A DNA stretch of 64,000 nucleotides. Origin: Paulinella micropora (Eukaryota > Cercozoa > Imbricatea > Euglyphida > Paulinellidae). Of the stretch, positions 10,029-19,803 are shown piece by piece. The stretch lies in assembly GCA_019918135.1 (NCBI GenBank), contig WBZZ01003133.1, positions 87,870 to 151,869 on the forward strand. The letters run 5' to 3'. Under the pieces are notes generated by a model that was given only the letters and a program-made list of their open reading frames with translations, did no database searches and was not told where the DNA came from. Position 1 is the first letter of the stretch; every line of letters starts with the position of its first letter. Position numbers and translations under genes: made by a program.

Positions 10029-10913
10029 TCAAGTACAAAAGTCTTGTTTTGGTTTCATGCCGAAGAAACGGGTATCAACCGTCTTCAATCCCTTAACAAA
10101 CGTACTGTTACGGATTGCATCACGCTTCTCCTTGAACGGACCAAGACTCCTCGGCTTCGTGTTGATGTCAGCCGAATTCTCCGCATCACGAATATGGAAT
10201 ACTTTCACGTTTCCCTCCTTCACCTCATGGTTGATATGAGCTAACTTATCTTCCAAGTGTCGCTGACGCCTCGAAAAGATATTAGTGTTAGCCCCCAAAA
10301 CTGTTGCCGAGTTATCAATATAGATCGTAAGAGGCTCCTCTGCCAAACCCTTCAGCAGTACGTTCGACTCATGCACAGGCACCTCCTTGAGGAAATTGTG
10401 AATAGACTTACTCACATTAATGATCGTTGACAAACATCTTGACTCGGTTTCATTGGTCGAGGTTGAAGGAACACGCTGCCTCTCCGAATACGATGCAATG
10501 ACACCACCCGCCAGCGTGGCCAGGCCCCCCGACCTCGACCGATAATCCCACCCCGAGGCGTACGAAGCATCCCCAAACGCGATGACTTTCTTATTCCCAT
10601 CGGAAACATAGTGCAGCCCTTGCTCTTCCTGACCGAGGATGTAACGCAGAAGCCACTCCGCCGCACAGTAGTCGAACAGGTCGCGCTTGGATTGAAACTC
10701 GGCCAGGCGAGACAAGGGCCCAACAATCTCCCACAAGACTGCCCTCACCCAACCCAAGTCTCCACAGACTTTCGGCGGCTCATAATTGTTCAGCTCTGAC
10801 TGCTTTGACTCCCCTCGAGTAGCAAGCCACGTACCAACCGGAGTCCATTCCTTACCATCTGCGCGCGGATACTTCTTTCGCAAATTGCGAATGTACTCCC
10901 TGCAGGTGACCAA
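10029..10913 (-). CDS. copia RNase H domain
   Basis: The sequence shows the copia RNase H pattern: VIAFGDASYASGWDYRSRSGG (first catalytic Asp), an E in STNETESRCLS, IYIDNSATVLGAN (third acidic position), and the closing ADINTKPRSL box corresponding to the family's ADxxTKPL. It continues the reverse transcriptase frame lost near 10930. The stop at 10029 looks natural, as the polypurine tract lies just beyond. Confidence 0.88.
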   Translation of the reverse strand: MVTCREYIRNLRKKYPRADGKEWTPVGTWLATRGESKQSELNNYEPPKVCGDLGWVRAVLWEIVGPLSRLAEFQSKRDLFDYCAAEWLLRYILGQEEQGLHYVSDGNKKVIAFGDASYASGWDYRSRSGGLATLAGGVIASYSERQRVPSTSTNETESRCLSTIINVSKSIHNFLKEVPVHESNVLLKGLAEEPLTIYIDNSATVLGANTNIFSRRQRHLEDKLAHINHEVKEGNVKVFHIRDAENSADINTKPRSLGPFKEKRDAIRNSTFVKGLKTVDTRFFGMKPKQDFCT

Positions 10914-10940
10914 CGTATGAAAACGCCCTTCGTCGTCCTC

Positions 10941-13154
10941 CTATTGCGTGACCTCACGCCCCAGGATTTCACAAATAGTTTTGTTCACAGTAATGGTGCC
11001 CTGACGCGCCCTCAGCCGCCCCCAGAACCAATCCGAAAACTCGTCCGATGGCGGAGCCAAAACATAACCGTCCACATGCGTCGTTGCCATAGCCGTCAAC
11101 TTTGTTTTGTTGTCAACCATCGCGAACGCACAGGGGTCGTAAGGGTTGGGCTTCATCCCAATCGACTCATAAAAGGGATCGACACAATCGTACCAATACA
11201 AGTTGGCTGAATCCCTTAACCCGTTGACTCCAGCCCATGCTTCATAGACATACCCCGGTGGGTTGTACGAACCAGTAAGCCTGATGTAAACCTGCTTATC
11301 ACGCCGTGCCTTGAGGAAGGCCGTCACATCATCCCCATTCTGCAGTCGCAGACGCTGCAAAGTTGAAATCGCAAAGAAACAACGCAACGCGTGCTCATCC
11401 GGGGTCGGCATTGACGTAGGACCACAATCAACACCAGGACGCTGCTGACATCCCTTCGCCGCCACACGATACTTCTGCTCGATGCACTCCCCATCCTCGT
11501 ACTTGTCGAAGTCCGCAAACCGGACACCAACCACCTGCGTTCCCTTCGGCACAGCATCCTTACGAACCAATCGTAACGCGTCCAAATCGAAATGCTTCTG
11601 GATGTCCTTCAATCTAGACTCCACAAACCGTTCCGACTGGTTGGCCTCCTTAACAGGAACCGGAACCGTAATCACCAGCAAGATAGGCCGCCGCTCAACT
11701 ACATCCATTCTGCAAGCACAAGCATCGCCAGCCTTAACCAGGGAAAGAGAATCTCCCTGTGAGGGCACCTCCATCATCAAGTAACAGCACCTAGCATCCC
11801 CTGGCTCCGTCGCACGGCGAGAACGCTTGCCTTCAACAACATTGGACAGACTAACGGCTGCCCCATCCCATTCCACAGGCACTCCCCTTGAATGCCGACA
11901 CCTCCCATCCGAACAAGACGAATCAGAAGACACCGGAACCACAGGCAGCTTGACCTGTCCATCCGACCACCCAGGAGGTTGAGAAACAATTTGGTCAGCA
12001 GCTGGGGCAAAAGCAACACGACGAGGCTGCTGCCCCACCAATCCCGACCCATCGACCAACGGACCCAGTGTCGAGACCTCCACTGTCGGACCCACGGAAA
12101 AATTACCACCCTGCTGGTCCCCAGCACCAGAAGCACCAACAGCATCCAAGACATCAAAACCCCCACCCTGAGCATCGTCGTACGAAGGAGCTGCGTCTCC
12201 ATCACCAGCTTGCTCCACAGCTCGAGGCAGATTCCAAGCCCCTTCTGAAAAAAAGGTACGCCACTCCGGGACCGCTCCGGACCGTTCCAAGTCCGACGTG
12301 ATAAATGAGGTCACCAGCTGCCGTTGCTGCGAACCTTTTTGGTAGATCGTTGGCCACCCTGCAAGATGATCTGCGAAGTCCACAAGCTTGTCCTTCACCA
12401 CCTTTCCCTTCAGCGTCGACCAGAGCAGGTAAGACGATGTATCCACGGCCGGGCCCAAATACACGCACAACTCAGCCGTCAAAGGAGTGTCCTTCCTTGT
12501 TCCCACATGCCTGTAGGCCAGACACCCAAAGACATGCCAAGCCGAAATGTGGGGCAACTCACGACGATAAAACTCCTCGTAGCTAGACACGTTCTCCTTG
12601 TGGGGAAACGCATTAAGAATGTACGTCGCATAAAGCAGAGCATAACCAAAGAACTGGTAAGGGGCACAACGTGCCACCATGAGTGCACGTGCCACCCTGA
12701 ACACCTGCTTCAGCCAGGTCTCCGTCATAGCGTTCTTGTTCGAATCGTATCTCCCACGCAAAGGCAAAATCCCCCTTTCCCGCAGTAGCCCAGTACACAC
12801 CTTGGAAATCCACTCGCCATCGGATCGAAATTGCCGGGTAGAATGAGCATGCGTTGCACATAAAGCAAGCACCGCCTTGAAGTTTCCCACGCCCACCTCA
12901 GCCTCCTTCGTCTTCTGAAGGAAAGCGAACTTACAACGCGATTTGTCGTCGACAAACAATTGGAAGCATTGATACCCCCCATAGACCGGCCTAGGGAATT
13001 TGCCCGAGCAATCCCCACTAAGCCCCTCCCCCGGCTTGCCCATCGTCGTAAGCTGATTCCCACGATACGTAGGCTTGAACGTAGTTTGCGTTAGGCAACA
13101 CACCACACAACGTCCCCCACCGCCAGAGCCCGAACACATAGCTGGGTCAACCAC
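10941..13154 (-). CDS. copia integrase and reverse transcriptase
   Basis: The N-terminal third is integrase core: FQLFVDDKSRCKFAFLQKTK carries the first Asp and RQFRSDGEWISK the second. The third acidic residue is not clear because the usual N-E motif reads NKNAMTETWLKQ. A low-complexity linker follows, then copia RT: IQKHFDLDALRLVRKDAVPKG, RVAAKGCQQRPGVDC, and the THVDGYVLAPP segment in place of the usual YVDD, where the first catalytic Asp is kept and the second is not obvious. The Arg/Gly-rich start is not a natural N-terminus; protease lies upstream in another frame. Confidence 0.85.
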   Translation of the reverse strand: MVDPAMCSGSGGGGRCVVCCLTQTTFKPTYRGNQLTTMGKPGEGLSGDCSGKFPRPVYGGYQCFQLFVDDKSRCKFAFLQKTKEAEVGVGNFKAVLALCATHAHSTRQFRSDGEWISKVCTGLLRERGILPLRGRYDSNKNAMTETWLKQVFRVARALMVARCAPYQFFGYALLYATYILNAFPHKENVSSYEEFYRRELPHISAWHVFGCLAYRHVGTRKDTPLTAELCVYLGPAVDTSSYLLWSTLKGKVVKDKLVDFADHLAGWPTIYQKGSQQRQLVTSFITSDLERSGAVPEWRTFFSEGAWNLPRAVEQAGDGDAAPSYDDAQGGGFDVLDAVGASGAGDQQGGNFSVGPTVEVSTLGPLVDGSGLVGQQPRRVAFAPAADQIVSQPPGWSDGQVKLPVVPVSSDSSCSDGRCRHSRGVPVEWDGAAVSLSNVVEGKRSRRATEPGDARCCYLMMEVPSQGDSLSLVKAGDACACRMDVVERRPILLVITVPVPVKEANQSERFVESRLKDIQKHFDLDALRLVRKDAVPKGTQVVGVRFADFDKYEDGECIEQKYRVAAKGCQQRPGVDCGPTSMPTPDEHALRCFFAISTLQRLRLQNGDDVTAFLKARRDKQVYIRLTGSYNPPGYVYEAWAGVNGLRDSANLYWYDCVDPFYESIGMKPNPYDPCAFAMVDNKTKLTAMATTHVDGYVLAPPSDEFSDWFWGRLRARQGTITVNKTICEILGREVTQ

Positions 13155-13170
13155 GTCCCCTTAATATCCT

Positions 13171-13719
13171 TCATAATCCGGAGCAACCGACGCATAGCCC
13201 GCTGCTTTCGATCCTCATGCAAGAACGCTCCAGACACTCTGCATGGCTTGCTCTTTGTCGCAGGTCTCGTAGACCACAACGCAGAGCCCTGACTCCTTGC
13301 CGAATGCTCGCCCACGTCACCCGTCCTCCCTCCAGGCGTGAAGACGTACCTGAGAGTAGATGGCGACAGAGTACCCACCAAAACTTATCCTCGTCGGCAA
13401 TACAGGTACACTGCTTGCTCGAGACAAAGAATCCCTCACCTTGGCAATGCGTAGAGTAACCCCGTAGTTGCAGTTGCCCAGTGGACACAATCCCCACCTC
13501 AACCGTTGGGGTCACATAAGCCGGGTCCAACTCCAGAAACGAATCACCTCCAACGCCATTCGTGCCATGAAGTAACGCCACACCTTTGGCGGAAAGGGTT
13601 TGAACTCCCCCAAGTCCCATAACAGAGACATCAGGTCCCTTCCGCACCCCCATCGCCAGGCCAGCCTCGTCCGGAATATGATGGTTTGTAGCCGCACAGT
13701 CCATGCACCATTCAGGCAC
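13171..13719 (-). CDS. copia aspartic protease region
   Basis: WCMDCAATNHHIPDEAGL aligns with the copia protease active site (W-x-x-D-S/T-G-A-T-x-H). The flap-like VMGLGGVQTLSAKGVALL follows at the expected distance. The catalytic triplet reads D-C-A in place of D-S/T-G, so activity is doubtful unless an assembly error is involved. The frame is lost before the integrase finger, which I could not locate cleanly. Confidence 0.65.
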   Translation of the reverse strand: MPEWCMDCAATNHHIPDEAGLAMGVRKGPDVSVMGLGGVQTLSAKGVALLHGTNGVGGDSFLELDPAYVTPTVEVGIVSTGQLQLRGYSTHCQGEGFFVSSKQCTCIADEDKFWWVLCRHLLSGTSSRLEGGRVTWASIRQGVRALRCGLRDLRQRASHAECLERSCMRIESSGLCVGCSGL

Positions 13720-14540
13720 ATGACTAACGCTCCAGGGACTCGGCTTGCGTAGGTCCCCACATCTCCACCAGCATCCATCATTAACAAACTCCCCCTGTCC
13801 CTAGGCCCCCCACCGCCTTCCCCACGCCTCACAGGTGCAGGTCCCCCAGGCGGTTCGTTGGCAGGCCCCCCAGACGAAGCTCCGGTCCCCTCATCTTCGT
13901 CGCTATCCGTACCCATAGCTCGACACACATCCACCATTAATCGCAGGGACTCCCCCGACGCTCCCATGACACAAACCATGCAATCCATCGTTCGTTCCCA
14001 TTCCGCAGGCTCGTCTGGTAGACGGTAAATCACGCTACCCCCCACGTTGATAGGTTCAAGCTTGGCATTCCCCCCAACCAACCCCTTTCCTCCCTCCCTG
14101 CTATAGCCAGATCCACTCATATCTAAGGATGGATCAGCCCCGCTCATACCTGAGGACGGGTTTTCGGCAGAAGAGATCGAGGAAGAGCTGGCTGAAGAAG
14201 GTCTTACCTCGCTTGCACCCCCGTCTCTTCCCAACGATGACAACTGTGCCCACAGGGGCACCAACGTCGGCAAAGCTCTCGGCAGGGTATGCCCCCTCGG
14301 CCCGTTGTCAACCCTAACCGGAGGTGGAGGTACCCAGCTGGGAACTACCCAATTGGAGCCTCTCGGCAGGGTATGCCCCCTCGGCACGTTGTCAACCCTA
14401 ACCGGAGGTGGATGTACCCAGCTGGGAACTACCCAATCGGAGCACCACATACCATTAAGCGATGATAGCAGACCATTGCCGTCCGGTAATCCTGAACATC
14501 GATAAAATCCATTGCCCACGGTCCGGGTAGGCCCGAAAAG
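13720..14540 (-). pseudogene. copia gag-side region, low complexity
   Basis: A minus-strand frame open to about 14654 encodes Ser/Gly/Pro-rich sequence with an internal duplication (two copies of SNWVVPSWVPPPPVRVDNGP-like sequence). It includes a segment (RLPDEPAEWERTMDCMVCVM) that might be gag, but no zinc knuckle is visible. The start is unclear because it overlaps the 5' end of gypsy copy 2 on the other strand. Confidence 0.35.
14275..14447. repeat. direct repeat of about 85 bp, two copies
   Basis: Two adjacent copies of a block beginning CTCTCGGCAGGGTATGCCCC and ending at CCAGCTGGGAACTACCCAAT differ at only a few bases. In the copia minus-strand reading they encode a duplicated Pro/Val/Arg segment. 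Confidence 0.8.
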
Positions 14541-14542
14541 TA

Positions 14543-15283
14543 ATGACCGCTTGTCAGAGGCTCGACAGCCAGACAGCATCCTTGATCGGTTCTGCCTCGG
14601 CTTCTGCTCAACCGCAAGCCGCACATACGCAACGATCTCTAGGAAAGCGACCAAGAGAGAACAGTCGTGAAGCTAACACACCTTGTATTCGTTGGTGGGC
14701 ACGGGCACAATGCTTCAAACACACAAATAAAAAATGCTCGTACAACCACGATGTCGAGGACACCCGCATCCGAAACACACTCCTCAAGAACGTATGGTCG
14801 GACGAAACCAACACCGTCGCCGTTCTGCGCCGACTGCGCAATGATACGGGGTGGAAATTACAGGATGTCGCGGACCATGACCACGAACTAGCTGACGCGA
14901 TCAATTCTCTTTGCGCTAGAGATGATCGGAAGACGGCAGCCATAGAAGCCGCAAGTAGAGGAAGAGGTGGAACACGAGGAAGAGGAGGAGGGAGAGGAAT
15001 CAATCGAGGAGGAGGAGCCCCTTTCGCACAAGGCACATACACTCGCGGGGGGGAGAGAGGATTTGTGAGAAGAGGAGGAGGAAGAGGTGTATTTCAGGGT
15101 AGAGGAGGAGGAAGATGGGTTGGCCGATGTGGATACGGCAGCGCAGAGCGCAGAGATGGGGGCTGGCCAGACGGCTCGAGCTCAAGCTCGAGTTCCTCAG
15201 CACCACAGGCCTATGCGACATCAGGCGCAACCACTACCGACACTGATGCCGACTCAGGTAACAGATTTGAGGTAGTCCAATGA
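14543..15283 (+). CDS. gag: gag-like protein of gypsy copy 2, intact frame
   Basis: A 246-residue protein starting at ATG 14543. Residues about 48-70 hold a CCCH-type zinc finger (C-x8-C-x7-C-x3-H). A helical region follows and then a long Arg/Gly-rich tract with several RGG/GRGG units, and a Ser-rich acidic tail. Zinc finger plus RGG box suits a nucleocapsid that binds element RNA, although a CCCH finger replaces the usual CCHC knuckle of Ty3/gypsy. It ends in TGA-CTA-G with an open in-frame extension beyond. Confidence 0.75.
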   Translation: MTACQRLDSQTASLIGSASASAQPQAAHTQRSLGKRPRENSREANTPCIRWWARAQCFKHTNKKCSYNHDVEDTRIRNTLLKNVWSDETNTVAVLRRLRNDTGWKLQDVADHDHELADAINSLCARDDRKTAAIEAASRGRGGTRGRGGGRGINRGGGAPFAQGTYTRGGERGFVRRGGGRGVFQGRGGGRWVGRCGYGSAERRDGGWPDGSSSSSSSSAPQAYATSGATTTDTDADSGNRFEVVQ

Positions 15284-15805
15284 CTAGAGAAGGAGGGAGA
15301 AAGCAGAACAACAAACATTGCACGATACACCGTTGTGCAGGTCCCAACCAAGGGTACCAGTGAGTCTAAGAGCCCACGGCAGGCCACAGACCAACTCAAA
15401 GGTAGTACAATACCAGTACACCCATCACGACAACAAACAGTGCATGCTGCTAATAGGCAGGCGAGTAAAGCGCTGGCAAAGAGAAAGCAGGCGGGCCTGT
15501 CGCAGCCACAGCCGAAGAAAGTAAGAATAGAACCGGCAATCAATCTTATCAACTTGCCGAGACAGACAATAGACAAGGAGGATGGAGGACATCAACCTCT
15601 CCTCACGGTCTCAAACAGAGAAAGCAAGGACAATCATCCTTCGCCTGTGAACAATACCCAAACAGACATTACGAAAACGGCAGAAAGGGAGGAGGAGGCG
15701 AACCTCGAGAAAAGGATACAGATTTTAGAACACAAGCTCCTTGTATTGGCCTTAAAAAGTCACCGGCCAGACGCTTTAAAGATGCTATACAAACCTTTTT
15801 TGTGA
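15284..15805 (+). CDS. readthrough extension of gag (gypsy copy 2)
   Basis: This continues the gag frame without stops after TGA 15281-15283 and lacks its own ATG near the start. It is nearly identical to the extension in copy 1, including the basic PKKVRIEP patch and the C-terminal Leu-rich helix. Survival of the open frame in both copies supports a coding role, but the copies are too similar for this to be independent evidence of selection. Confidence 0.55.
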   Translation, partial: LEKEGESRTTNIARYTVVQVPTKGTSESKSPRQATDQLKGSTIPVHPSRQQTVHAANRQASKALAKRKQAGLSQPQPKKVRIEPAINLINLPRQTIDKEDGGHQPLLTVSNRESKDNHPSPVNNTQTDITKTAEREEEANLEKRIQILEHKLLVLALKSHRPDALKMLYKPFL

Positions 15806-15981
15806 AACATTAAATACCTTTATAAACGTTGGTAATGATACTATGGCGAATACTAATAGTGTCGGCTGGAAATTTACCACGAAATATCATGCGTGGTTAG
15901 AAACTAATATGAAAAAATCATCGGGCACCTTGAAAGGAGTTTCGGACGGATATAACGGGCATCATCACTTTAAATTTTAAA

Positions 15982-16344
15982 TTGAAATCCGGACGAGTAT
16001 GTCGAGTGGACTTGTACGTTGTCTCCGAATACCACGGATCTGTTCTTTTGTCGTACGACCAACTGACGACAATGAACGTAGTGATTGATTGCGCCGCCAA
16101 AAGAGTCATATACGGCGTAGAGCCAGGAGAAGAATATACTGTCGACTCTTTCCATGCTATTGACTCATACGAGGCCCTACACCTAGGGGTAGCATCGGAA
16201 GGGGAACGGGTGGCCATTACACACGCATATGAGGCATATATGCCAACGGACGCGGTGTCTAAAGATGGTTCAAACCTGTCAGACAAGAGAGAGGCGGAGG
16301 TCTATACGGCTACAGTCTCTACACATGGGATAAAAAGTCGATAG
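15982..16344 (+). pseudogene. retropepsin-like region of gypsy copy 2
   Basis: Identical in content to 1313-1675: the second half of a gypsy-type protease with the NVVID segment. It is preceded by the same two frame changes as in copy 1, so either both copies derive from one already damaged copy or these shifts are part of normal expression of the family. Confidence 0.5.
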
Positions 16345-16382
16345 ACGATCTCATTGAAAAGAGGAAAGAGGAGATTATATGC

Positions 16383-17363
16383 ATGGGGAAAAGGTGCCCA
16401 TCGCTGGCGAGATTTGGAGAAGGAGCAGGGGCCGATGCATATATTACCAACGGGTATTGCTTTCACGTAAAGGTGCAAGAGAAGGACAGACAGGAGTTTA
16501 TACCGAGGAGAAGGGGACGACTCCCTGATATCCCGGCAGAAGATATTAAAAGCTTTATTACCGAATTCTGGGGTGACGAGCCTACGTGGCCGCGCTCACT
16601 GACAGAAGTGAAAAAGTGCCTGCGCACTCTTTTTGAAAACAATAAACCATATACGGTTATACTCCCATACAATGAGAAGGCGATATGGGCGCAGGAGATA
16701 CGGGACCGGCTTATTGATCATCCGATACCGGTGCTCTCACGGAAGCAACACTTAGTGGTGGCTTGTCGTCTCGGGACTCGTGAGCAGAGCAGTGCATACA
16801 AGCGGAAGCTCAGAGACCATGACAAGTTGAAATTGATTCCTCAAGCATTCACATGCTTCGATGGTTTCTACACCCAAAAAGCTCCGTTGCACTATGCGAG
16901 ATTAATAGATATGTTGGTAGGTCTGGCGGAGGACGACGAACCAGACACTGCCACATATCAAAAAACGGGAATGGACGATATATCAGAAGAAGAGTTGGGC
17001 TTGGAGGGGGACAGAGCACCCCTCAAGCATCACAAGAGAATGTCAGAGGAGGAGTTTAAGGCGGCGATAGACGAGACATTGGCAGGAGCAGGTACGGAGA
17101 AGGAGAAAGAGGTTTTGAAAGAGAGATTGAAGGCGAACAAAATGATTTTCGACCCCCCTCAAGCGGGAGGTGTCAAGCCGGAAGACTTCACCGAGGTTAT
17201 TTGTAAAATACCAGGTGCTGAGCCTTCCCCGGCGCCACGACAGGCAAATCTGAGTATACATGAAGCAAAGATCGCAGAAGAACAAGCACGACAGTTACTC
17301 GATGTGGATTTCATTGAGAGATCGACATCTCCAATAGTTTCCCATAGAAAAAGCAGGCGCTGA
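16383..17363 (+). CDS. pol N-terminal region of gypsy copy 2, cut at the start of RT
   Basis: Same protein as 1714-2637, but the frame runs unbroken through IAEEQARQLLDVDFIERSTS, the segment that precedes RT fingers. The last dozen or so codons (HRKSRR) are foreign sequence beyond the breakpoint at about 17344. Confidence 0.7.
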   Translation: MGKRCPSLARFGEGAGADAYITNGYCFHVKVQEKDRQEFIPRRRGRLPDIPAEDIKSFITEFWGDEPTWPRSLTEVKKCLRTLFENNKPYTVILPYNEKAIWAQEIRDRLIDHPIPVLSRKQHLVVACRLGTREQSSAYKRKLRDHDKLKLIPQAFTCFDGFYTQKAPLHYARLIDMLVGLAEDDEPDTATYQKTGMDDISEEELGLEGDRAPLKHHKRMSEEEFKAAIDETLAGAGTEKEKEVLKERLKANKMIFDPPQAGGVKPEDFTEVICKIPGAEPSPAPRQANLSIHEAKIAEEQARQLLDVDFIERSTSPIVSHRKSRR

Positions 17364-17720
17364 GAAAAAGCAGGCGCTGCAGGCAGCCCTAGCTAAAATC
17401 AAAATTGGGGGAGGGGGCCTTAAGCTCTATGCTATCACTGCCAATGAGGCTGACACAGAGAAGACCCTCATTACTAAGTTCAATGAACAGATGCTTCCAG
17501 AAACCAGTGTGAGGTGGAGCAGGAGTATGAAGTCCTAGAACATCTCTGTGATCGATCCCTCCTTGGAGCTGCTTTTGATCGTATAACTTACCAGAAGTAC
17601 AGAGGAGAGGAGGAGCTAGCAAGGAAAGGTGGACATGCAGAGATGAGTTGTACTCTGGCCATTGCTGCCCTCATTCGATATTTTAAGGCAGAGATGAGTT
17701 GTACTCTGGCGATATTTTAA
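17345..17720 (+). other. unidentified fragment with short direct repeats next to the gypsy breakpoint
   Basis: It starts with a tandem AAAAAGCAGGCGCTG duplication. Broken open stretches follow in changing plus-strand frames (for example 17514-17720), with codons that look protein-like (LEHLCDRSLLGAAFDRITYQ) but match no family I recognise. The block GCAGAGATGAGTTGTACTCT occurs twice (about 17637 and 17688), and GATATTTTAAGGCA twice. Probably a decayed gene or transposon. Confidence 0.35.
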
Positions 17721-17878
17721 GGCAAACATGTTATGGAGCTTATGTGGGGCGGGTCTATTAACTTCGGAGGAAAGATAGAGTATATCATCGTCCACGGTCC
17801 CGGTATTACGCATGGGCAAACTCGAACATTACGTTTCTCTATCATATCCTCAGAGCGGATCTATTTGATCCAAAGACA

Positions 17879-18115
17879 ATGGCATCTAGCGAGTTGGATT
17901 TGGAAGTCGACGGGGCGGGCGATAACACTGCTAAGTGCGCCCAGATCTTTTACTGTCATATCTGCAAGGTGCAATGGAAAGATACGGTACGTACAAACCG
18001 CTGCCCGCGCCACCACACACACAATATCCAGGATCAGCGGCACTATATCACGAGATATTTCGGGTGGAACAAGACCATGACAACCACTAATTTCGCGCAG
18101 GTTTGTATAAAATGA
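17879..18115 (+). CDS. small protein with Cys/His cluster, unidentified
   Basis: A 78-residue frame starting at ATG 17879 contains FYCHICKVQW and NRCPRHHTHN, a C-x2-C plus C-x3-H arrangement that could bind zinc. It is in the same frame as the unidentified gene starting at 18212 but separated by stops. It may be the first part of that gene or a separate remnant. Confidence 0.35.
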   Translation: MASSELDLEVDGAGDNTAKCAQIFYCHICKVQWKDTVRTNRCPRHHTHNIQDQRHYITRYFGWNKTMTTTNFAQVCIK

Positions 18116-18211
18116 TGCTCGGGTATCGTAATAGCGGCAATCGGGTAGTTTTGCTTTTGCTGACAAAATTACGACTGGGAAGATTATTTCTCGCCTTGTG
18201 AAAACCCGAAC

Positions 18212-19187
18212 ATGAAATATACGAACAAACCTCTGTTGTGGAAGTACCAAGCTTCTGCAGAGGAAGGCGGCATGCCTACTGCAGAGTACAAGCAGCATGG
18301 TGATGCTGATCTGCACTGGTGCGGGGAAGGTGGTGTTCCAGGTGCACCCCAGCTGAAGGCTTACTTGCGCCCCCCAGTCAAACTCAGGCCAACTGAGCTC
18401 CCACCAGAGAATTGGTTTACAGAGAAAAAGCGGGCAGATCTCCATGAAATTTTCAATTGCAAGCCTGGCTACATGTCAGAAGAGGAAATCGAATGGATGA
18501 AAGAAGTTATGTCCACTTTCACCATCACTCGCATCCACAGGGATGGAGTATACGGACAGGATGGGCTGCCAGGTTATCCTGCTCACTTGGGGCCATGTAT
18601 GGACAGGAAGGGCCATGCGTGGCTAGCTAACAACATCAGGGTGCTAGATGAGCTGCCTGAAGGGGACCTGTGGGCGGTTCCCCCTGCTAGATTTGCTACT
18701 CATGAGGCGCGAGACTCTCTTACAGCAGAGGAAAAAAAATGCTTCCACACCATGAGATATTTTCTCGTAAGCCCACGCCCCAACACCCCAAAACGTACCC
18801 AGGAGCCAAGGTAATGACTGAGGATGAGAAGAAGACGTGGCACTCAATTGGAGTTGAGAGAGATCCTGTCGAAGAGATAACAGTTGCCCTTAGCAAAGCA
18901 CGTCAGGAAGGGTTGAGTGAGGAAAAGTTCTGCAAAGTGCCGTAACTGTTCCCAAGCTCAAGGCATATTGCAAGGCGAAGGGCCTTGCAACAAAAGGGAA
19001 CAAACCTGCTCTGCTCTCACGTGTTTGGGCGCATGCAGCGACGCAAATAGAATGCTTAGCTCCAGATGAGGAAGGCGCTGAGCTCGACTCGCGGGCAGAT
19101 GACAGTGACGTAATCGCGGAGGCGATGGAAGCTAACGCACTTGCAGGACAGTCAGACTTTGAACCATCAGGTAGCGACAGAGACTGA
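18212..19187 (+). pseudogene. unidentified protein with C-terminal SAP-like motif, two frameshifts
   Basis: Three successive open stretches (18212-18814, 18739-18945, about 18925-19187) lie in frames that each differ by the loss of one base, so they look like one broken gene. The last part carries VPKLKAYCKAKGLATKGNKP followed by LLSRV, a match to the SAP motif (helix-turn-helix DNA-binding module of nuclear proteins), and an acidic tail ending SGSDRD. The first 200 residues are hydrophilic and not recognised. Location between retroelements fits a host gene piece or a transposon-borne gene. Confidence 0.5.
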
Positions 19188-19289
19188 TTTTGTCAAAATG
19201 CTTTAGTAAGTTAAAGTATCTGTTGCTCAACGTGTATTTACCTAGCTAATACTTATATCCCAGCATTTGTGATTTAGTGCAGATACTTC

Positions 19290-19660
19290 TCAATCCCCCC
19301 CCCCCCGCGGTAGTGGTCGGTGCGGTAGGTCTGGAGCCAAGCGAAATAAATTCATTTCTTGCTTTTATCAATTGTTTCAAACGTTTTAAAAATATTGAAA
19401 TTAGATTAGTATTTACTACTTCCAGAAAGCACCCCCTGCCATCCTCCCCCCCCACCCCCCCCCCCCCCCGGGGTAGTGGTCGGTGCGGTATGTCTAGAGC
19501 TAAGCGAAATAAATTCATTTCTTGCTTTTATTATTTGCTTCAAACGCTTGGGAAATATTGAAATTAGATTACTATTTACTACGTCCGGAAAGCCTTCCCT
19601 CCCCTCCACTCCTCCCCCCCTCCCCCCCCCCCCCCCGGTAGTAGTGGCCGGTGCGGTAGG
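19290..19660. repeat. tandem repeat of about 165 bp with long poly-C runs
   Basis: Three units are recognisable by GTAGTGGTCGGTGCGGTA-like sequence at 19311, 19474 and 19642. Each is preceded by a run of some 13-16 C with few interruptions and followed (in the two complete units) by TAAATTCATTTCTTGCTTTT. The units alternate strongly C-rich and AT-rich halves. Confidence 0.85.
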
Positions 19661-19803
19661 CCCAGGTGCCACCCGGACCTCATAAGTGAGGGAAATTAAG
19701 TAAAATTAAAAAAATTAAAATGTTTTTATTGTTTTCCTGTTAGTTTGCAATGATTTACGTAATTTTATAATGTTTTGAAAAAATCGACTTCATATAGCTT
19801 CAT

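Larger units (their letters stand above)
9321..14540 (-). mobile_element. Ty1/copia LTR retrotransposon (minus strand), 5' end lost
   Basis: Reading leftwards the order is protease, integrase, reverse transcriptase, RNase H, which defines Ty1/copia. Genes are broken by frameshifts. The 5' end meets gypsy copy 2 at about 14.5 kb without a visible 5' LTR, suggesting truncation or a nested insertion. Confidence 0.85.
14543..17344 (+). mobile_element. Ty3/gypsy LTR retrotransposon, copy 2 (truncated in RT)
   Basis: Bases 14669-17344 match 1-2675 almost base for base, and this copy also shows the beginning of gag. Homology stops abruptly after GTTTCCCA in the first RT codons. A duplicated AAAAAGCAGGCGCTG block follows, and no RT, RNase H or integrase. 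It shares internal frameshifts with copy 1 but lacks three of copy 1's extra indels, so it is the better preserved 5' half. Confidence 0.9.

Noticed and set aside
17398..17720. Resemblance of the fragment after gypsy copy 2 to a DNA repair protein
   Set aside because: Only a vague similarity in a few residues, with frames changing every 100 bases; left as unidentified.
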